NCBI GenBank assembly: GCA_900542575.1
Contig: UQOE01000011.1
Location: forward strand, 1-61,535
DNA: 61,535 nt
Direction: 5' to 3'
Origin: an uncultured Oscillospiraceae bacterium
GTDB taxonomy: Bacteria > Bacillota > Clostridia > Oscillospirales > Acutalibacteraceae
The notes beneath the pieces are model-generated. The model was not told the origin of the DNA, did no database searches, and worked only from the letters and a program-made list of their open reading frames with translations. A program made the translations under genes and the position numbers. This document shows, piece after piece, positions 56,645 through 61,535 of the stretch (positions are counted from its first letter, which is position 1; every line of letters begins with the position of its first letter).

Positions 56645-59053
56645 TTATTCGATTGGTTCCGCGTGCCAGATGTTCTTGGCGTACTCGGCAATGGCGCGGT
56701 CGGCCGAGAAGATGCCGGCGCTGGCGGTCTGAATCAGGGCCATGCGGTTCCAGCGCTCCTGATCTTTTGCGTAGAGATCTACCATGTTCTCGCGTACGCG
56801 CTGGTAGTCGGCGTAGTCGGCGAGGACCATGTACGGGTCATTGTTGATCAGCTGTCCGGCGAGTTCGGGGAAGTAGTTCCCGTTGACGCCGTGGTTGATG
56901 AATTCGACCACGCGCTTAATGTCATCGTTGTTCATGAAGTAGGAGTTCGGGTCATAGTGCTGCTTGAGCTCCTCGACCTCTGCCGCGTTCATGCCGAAGA
57001 TAAAGATGTTGTCCGGGCCGACGGCGTCGTGAATTTCGACGTTTGCGCCGTCCATGGTGCCGAGCGTGACGGCGCCGTTGATCATGAGCTTCATGTTGCC
57101 GGTGCCGGAGGCCTCCGTGCCGGCCAGGGAGATCTGCTCCGAGATGTCGGCGGCAGGCATCAGGTGCTCCGCCATGCTGACACGGTAGTCCTCGATGAAC
57201 GCAATCTTAATGCGGTCGCGGACATCCGGGTCGTTGTTGACGACCTGCGCAAGGTTGACGATGAGGCTGATGATCTTCTTCGCCATGAAGTAGCCCGAAG
57301 CGGCTTTGGAGCCGAAGATATAGGTACGCGGCTGGAAGTCCATGTTCGGGTTGTCCTTGAGCATGAGGTAGTTGTGGATGATTTCGTATACGTTCAGGTG
57401 CTGGCGCTTGTACTCGTGGAGGCGCTTGACCTGGACGTCAAAGAGGGAATTCGGGTTCAGGATGATGCCCTGATCCTCTTTGATGAATTTGCAGAAATTA
57501 TCTTTGTTGTGCTGCTTGATTTCACCGATGCGGGCAAGAACCTGCTTGTCGTCGGTGTAGTCCTTGAGTTTCTCCAGCTGCATGGCGTCGTGGATGAACT
57601 CCGGCCCGATGAGCTCGGTGATGAAGTCGGTGAGCTCCGGATTGGCCTGGCAGAGCCATCTGCGGTAGGCGATGCCGTTGGTGACGTTCTTGAACTTGTT
57701 CGGCGTGATGTTGTAGAAATTGCTGAAGATGGTCTTCTTCAGGATTTCACTGTGCAGCGCCGAAACGCCGTTGACGCTGTGGCAGGTGGCAACGCAGAGG
57801 TTAGCCATGCGGATGACGCCGTTGGAGATGATGGCCATGTCCTCGACGCGGCCGGCATCGTGGGTGACGTCCCAGATGAAGGTGCGGTAGCGGCGGTCAA
57901 TTTCAACTACGATCTGATAGATGCGCGGCAGGAGCAGGCGGAAGATGTCTTCCGGCCAGCACTCGAGGGCCTCTTTCATGACCGTGTGGTTGGTGTAGGC
58001 AAATGTCTGGGAAACGATTTTCCAGGCGTCGTCCCAGCTGTAACCGCACTCGTCCATGCAGATGCGCATGAGCTCCGGGATGGCCAGCGTCGGATGGGTG
58101 TCGTTGATATGGATTGCCATCTTCTGCGGGATGGACTCAATGCCTTTGTAATGGCGCAGATGGCGCTTGACGATGTCCTGAATGGAGGCGGATACCAGGA
58201 AATACTGCTGGCGCAGGCGGAGCATCTTGCCTTCCGGATGGTTGTCGGCCGGATACAGGACTTTGCAGATGGCCTCTGCGGTGGCCTGTTTCTCAATGGC
58301 GCGGGTGTAGTCGCCGTCGTTGAACAGCTTCATGTCCAGACCCGGTGCCTCGGCCTTCCAGAGACGGAGGACGGAGACGGACTTGCGGTCTTTGCCGCTG
58401 ATGTACATGTCGTACGGGATGGCGACAACCGAGCTGGCGTTCAGGACTTCACTTACATAGTAGCCGTCCTGCCAGCCGGATTTGAGTTCGCCGCCGAAGC
58501 TGACGTTGACGGCCTCGTCGGAGTGCGGGGCGAGCCAGACGTCGCCGCCCGGAAGCCAGAAGTCCGGCAGCTCGGTCTGCCAGCCGTCGACGATCTTCTG
58601 CTTGAAGATGCCATATTCGTAGAGGATGCCGTAGCCCATGGCGGAATAGCCGCCGGTGGCCAGCGCGTCGAGATAGCAGGCGGCGAGACGGCCGAGACCG
58701 CCGTTGCCGAGACCGGCGTCGGGCTCGCATTCATAGAGATTGTCCAGCGAAATGCCGAAGTCGGCCAGCGCCTCCTCCGCGACGGAGGTCAGATTCATAT
58801 TATAAAGGTTGTTTTTCAGCGAACGTCCAAGGAGGAACTCCATGCACATGTAGTAGACGGTCTTGGCGTCGGAGGACTGATGCACTTTGTGGCGGAAGTC
58901 AAACCAGTTCTGGGCAAGGCGGTCTTTGCACATGATGGCAATTGCCTTGTAGTACTGCTCGTCCGTTGCCTCTTCCGGCATGACGCCCATAATGTGGGTG
59001 AGCTTCGAAGTGAGATCTTCTTTGAAGCCCTCTTTGGTATAAATTTTATCCAT
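56645..59053 (-). CDS. glgP: Glycogen/maltodextrin phosphorylase
   Basis: An 802-residue PLP-dependent phosphorylase cleaving alpha-1,4-glucans to glucose-1-phosphate. Motifs: ECEPDAGLGNGGLGRLAACY near residue 108, HINDTHPTLAIPEL near 308, and SGTGNMKLMINGA near 650, whose Lys would hold PLP. Length is typical of bacterial enzymes. AAGGTG precedes the ATG. The GH13 gene begins 11 bases after its stop, giving a unit for debranching or hydrolysing and phosphorolysing glycogen. Confidence 0.96.
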   Translation of the reverse strand: MDKIYTKEGFKEDLTSKLTHIMGVMPEEATDEQYYKAIAIMCKDRLAQNWFDFRHKVHQSSDAKTVYYMCMEFLLGRSLKNNLYNMNLTSVAEEALADFGISLDNLYECEPDAGLGNGGLGRLAACYLDALATGGYSAMGYGILYEYGIFKQKIVDGWQTELPDFWLPGGDVWLAPHSDEAVNVSFGGELKSGWQDGYYVSEVLNASSVVAIPYDMYISGKDRKSVSVLRLWKAEAPGLDMKLFNDGDYTRAIEKQATAEAICKVLYPADNHPEGKMLRLRQQYFLVSASIQDIVKRHLRHYKGIESIPQKMAIHINDTHPTLAIPELMRICMDECGYSWDDAWKIVSQTFAYTNHTVMKEALECWPEDIFRLLLPRIYQIVVEIDRRYRTFIWDVTHDAGRVEDMAIISNGVIRMANLCVATCHSVNGVSALHSEILKKTIFSNFYNITPNKFKNVTNGIAYRRWLCQANPELTDFITELIGPEFIHDAMQLEKLKDYTDDKQVLARIGEIKQHNKDNFCKFIKEDQGIILNPNSLFDVQVKRLHEYKRQHLNVYEIIHNYLMLKDNPNMDFQPRTYIFGSKAASGYFMAKKIISLIVNLAQVVNNDPDVRDRIKIAFIEDYRVSMAEHLMPAADISEQISLAGTEASGTGNMKLMINGAVTLGTMDGANVEIHDAVGPDNIFIFGMNAAEVEELKQHYDPNSYFMNNDDIKRVVEFINHGVNGNYFPELAGQLINNDPYMVLADYADYQRVRENMVDLYAKDQERWNRMALIQTASAGIFSADRAIAEYAKNIWHAEPIE

Positions 59054-59163
59054 TGAATCACCTTTTTATTCTCAACGAGAGTCTCTTTTCTAAGTTCGGT
59101 TCTTTCCCTTTCGGCGCAATTCGGTGTTAGACACACAAACCCCGTGAAAAAATGAACTCATTA

Positions 59164-59192
59164 ATTATACCAATAATGTACAGACCAGGCAA
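59164..59192 (-). promoter_or_regulatory. Promoter of the glgP operon
   Basis: On the minus strand TTGCCT and TATAAT are 17 bases apart, giving a leader of about 100 nt before glgP. The gap 59054-59388 otherwise holds only the divergent promoter of the esterase gene. Confidence 0.75.
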
Positions 59193-59322
59193 GGAAAAAC
59201 GGCACCACGACGCGGTTTGCCCCACATTTGTCAAGCACGGGCAGAACCGCAGTGCCGGATTGTCTGGCGGCACGCACAAGTCTCGCATGTCCGGACAATT
59301 GTCTCTTTTAACAGAACTTCCG

Positions 59323-59351
59323 TTGTACTGTCCGAAAAAATTAGATACAAT
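59323..59351 (+). promoter_or_regulatory. Promoter of the esterase gene
   Basis: TTGTAC and TACAAT are 17 bases apart, 38 bases before the ATG. Confidence 0.7.
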
Positions 59352-59388
59352 AGACAAGAGAGATTTGATCAAAATAGGAGGTTTGAAC

Positions 59389-60354
59389 ATGATTGATCTC
59401 GAAAACACCGTGCTCTCCACCGTATTCGACCTTGACAACCTGGTAAAGTACAAGGCCTGCTGTGAACTGAACTATCCCGCAGTCACATCGGAATACGACG
59501 TGGTCTACTCGCAGAAGAACCCCGGCGTGGAGGTCTGCGACCTGCACTACATTCCGGACAGCCAGAAATGGGACAAGTATCCGGTCATTCTGAACATCCA
59601 CGGCGGCGGCTGGATCATCGGCGACAAGCGCAACAGCACCGGCATGGCTTTTCAGTTCGCCGACAACGGCGCTTTCGTCGTCAATATGAACTATGGCCTT
59701 CCGAAAAAGGCGGTCAAGGGGTTCGAATACAACGACCCTGACATCTCCCATGCCGGCGACTACCATTGGCCGTACCCGCTTGAGAATGCGTTCGATGCAT
59801 TGCAGTGGATCAAAGACAACGCAGAGACCTACAACCTGGACCTCAACAACGTCTTCGTCTCCGGCGACTCCGCCGGCGGTCATCTGGCCTGTGCGGTGGA
59901 GACAGCCGTTGCCAACCCGGACTACCGCAAGGAGATCGGCCTTCCGGAACCGCCCATTCAGCTGAAGGGCGCCATGCTCTACTGCGGCTTCTACGATGTC
60001 GATCACTTCTTCAAGTTCAACATGAACAAATTCCCGGTGGCCCGCTGCATGATGCGCGCCTTCACCGGCAAAAAAGATCCCACGGGCGATCCGCTGTATC
60101 ACACCATCAACCCCATTCCCTACTTTACTAAGGACATGCCGCACACGCTTATCGTGTCCGGCGATATGGACATGATGACCTACGGCCAGTCTGACAAAGT
60201 GGAGGAGCGGATGAACGAGCTCGGCATTCCGAACGAGCACTACCGCGGCACCGGCCCGCTCTCTCTGCACGACTACCAGATTCTCGCCTTCACCAACGGA
60301 TCCTACAAGTGTATGAAGTACTCTGCCGAGTGGTTTGACAAGGCGGTTGACTGA
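59389..60354 (+). CDS. Alpha/beta hydrolase (HSL-like esterase)
   Basis: A 321-residue cytoplasmic esterase of the alpha/beta hydrolase_3 type. The oxyanion motif HGGGW lies near residue 70, the nucleophile in GDSAGGHLAC (G-x-S-x-G) near 161, and the Asp-His pair probably in SGDMDMM and LSLHDYQ near the end. AGGAGG lies 7 bases before the ATG. It has no signal peptide. It stands alone between the glgP operon and the rRNA operon. Physiological substrate unknown. Confidence 0.87.
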   Translation: MIDLENTVLSTVFDLDNLVKYKACCELNYPAVTSEYDVVYSQKNPGVEVCDLHYIPDSQKWDKYPVILNIHGGGWIIGDKRNSTGMAFQFADNGAFVVNMNYGLPKKAVKGFEYNDPDISHAGDYHWPYPLENAFDALQWIKDNAETYNLDLNNVFVSGDSAGGHLACAVETAVANPDYRKEIGLPEPPIQLKGAMLYCGFYDVDHFFKFNMNKFPVARCMMRAFTGKKDPTGDPLYHTINPIPYFTKDMPHTLIVSGDMDMMTYGQSDKVEERMNELGIPNEHYRGTGPLSLHDYQILAFTNGSYKCMKYSAEWFDKAVD

Positions 60355-60438
60355 GTTCTCTATACAATTAAATATACAAGATCTGCTGTGGGCTTTGGTC
60401 TGCGGCAGTTCTTTTTTGCTGGTATGGGCGGTGGCGGA

Positions 60439-60572
60439 CGCAAACTTGCGTGCCGGAGGCGGCCCAAATGCGAAATTTTCATCATTCTCCCTCCTTTGAT
60501 ACAGACTTTTGCAGTTGGAATTCCGAAAAACGGCAGTTTTTGGAATTGAAATTGCAAAAGTCGGCAGATTCC
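60439..60572. repeat. Diverged inverted-orientation copy of the 208-bp repeat
   Basis: Read on the minus strand it has TCGGCAGTTTT-like TGCCG, GGAATT stretches and the TTTGCAACTTGCG-type end CGCAAACTTGCG, in the same order as the units at 26.7-27.3 kb. It lies in the 60355-60653 gap ahead of the rRNA promoters, which has no gene. Confidence 0.65.
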
Positions 60573-60653
60573 GGCGGCGGGGCGGATTTTGGCAGGAAAA
60601 GTCGGTACGCCCGGCGGCGTTTCCAAAAGGTCACAATTTGTTCAAATTTGGTG

Positions 60654-60682
60654 TTGACGCGGTCCGGTGCCGGTGATAATAT
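60654..60682 (+). promoter_or_regulatory. rRNA operon promoter P1
   Basis: TTGACG and TAATAT are 17 bases apart. The transcript start region reads AACTCGCGTTCGC. Confidence 0.75.
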
Positions 60683-60761
60683 ATAACTCGCGTTCGCAAG
60701 GAGCGCACACCCCAACACCGCGCAGCTGCGTCGGTTGCGGGACTCACTTCAAAAAAAGTTC

Positions 60762-60790
60762 TTGACAGAGCTTCTTCCAGTGAGTATAAT
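60762..60790 (+). promoter_or_regulatory. rRNA operon promoter P2
   Basis: Consensus TTGACA and TATAAT at 17 bases. The start region AAATCTCGCGCTTC resembles that of P1. The leader to 60989 carries AGAATCC/GGATTCT, TGACAG/CTGTCA and AAACGG/CCGTTT hairpins. Confidence 0.92.
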
Positions 60791-60989
60791 AAATCTCGCG
60801 CTTCAAGAGAGGCGCACCACTTAGTGGACCTTGAAAATTAAACAACGACGAACAAAGAAACCCTTGAAAATTTCTTTAAGTACTCAGAATCCAGACGGAT
60901 TCTCATGACAGATTTCTGTCAGCAATTAGTAAAGAGCTTTGAATCTTTTCTAAATTTGATTTGAAACGGTTGTACCGTTTGAAATACCA

Positions 60990-61535
<546 letters not shown>

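Overview
The window is a chromosomal segment of an anaerobic, moderately GC-rich Clostridia. The first ~546 nt of a 16S rRNA at the right edge, the rny-ymdB pair, the asp23-fakA-recG order, the PFL/ACT pair, RqcH, a split cobalamin methionine synthase and a DUF5058 membrane pair all point to the Oscillospiraceae/Ruminococcaceae group. This rests on recall of the families, not on a database search. Genes, promoters and terminators were read by eye from the sequence and its translations.

Layout. 0-9.2 kb is housekeeping: a TetR regulator with a possible SOS-type box, RNase Y and YmdB, an extracellular solute-binding lipoprotein, Asp23, a FakA/YloV-type protein and RecG. 9.25-11.9 kb is a compact sulfur-transfer operon from one promoter: a rhodanese-TusA-DsrE fusion, a ThiS-like carrier ending in GG plus extra residues, a MoeB/ThiF-type activating enzyme and a JAMM peptidase. 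12.1-17.0 kb (minus strand) holds rqcH, a Nif3-like protein, trmK, and a PFL/ACT pair. 17.2-26.4 kb holds ispE, a small surface protein, metF, the separate MetH activation domain, metH, a ClC channel, a cytidylate-kinase-like protein and a MATE exporter. 26.4-27.6 kb is gene-free and built of repeats. 27.7-32.8 kb holds plsY, an Rrf2 regulator with three cysteines, an ABC-F ATPase and a GH36 alpha-galactosidase.

33-46.5 kb is accessory. It starts with a ~400 nt structured leader containing a miniature tRNA-like fold, followed by a 954-aa secreted glycine-zipper protein of unknown function. It then carries three paralogous relaxase-like proteins that lack the catalytic tyrosine and histidine motif, two of them coupled to MobC-like ribbon-helix-helix proteins. 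Also here are a divergent phage-type repressor pair, a sigma-region-4-like protein, a tRNA-Thr and a membrane-protein pair. Tandem repeats fill the gaps. 46.8-50.6 kb holds two tandem copies of a two-gene secreted cassette (small membrane protein plus SGNH hydrolase). 50.6-60.4 kb returns to housekeeping: dut, a U32 peptidase, zapA, a nucleosidase-family protein, a glgP plus GH13 glucan-degrading operon and an esterase. The window ends in a two-promoter rRNA operon.

The most novel-looking items are the relaxase-like family without catalytic residues, the glycine-zipper protein with its leader, and the four-gene sulfur-carrier operon. At least four families of intergenic repeats recur across the window.
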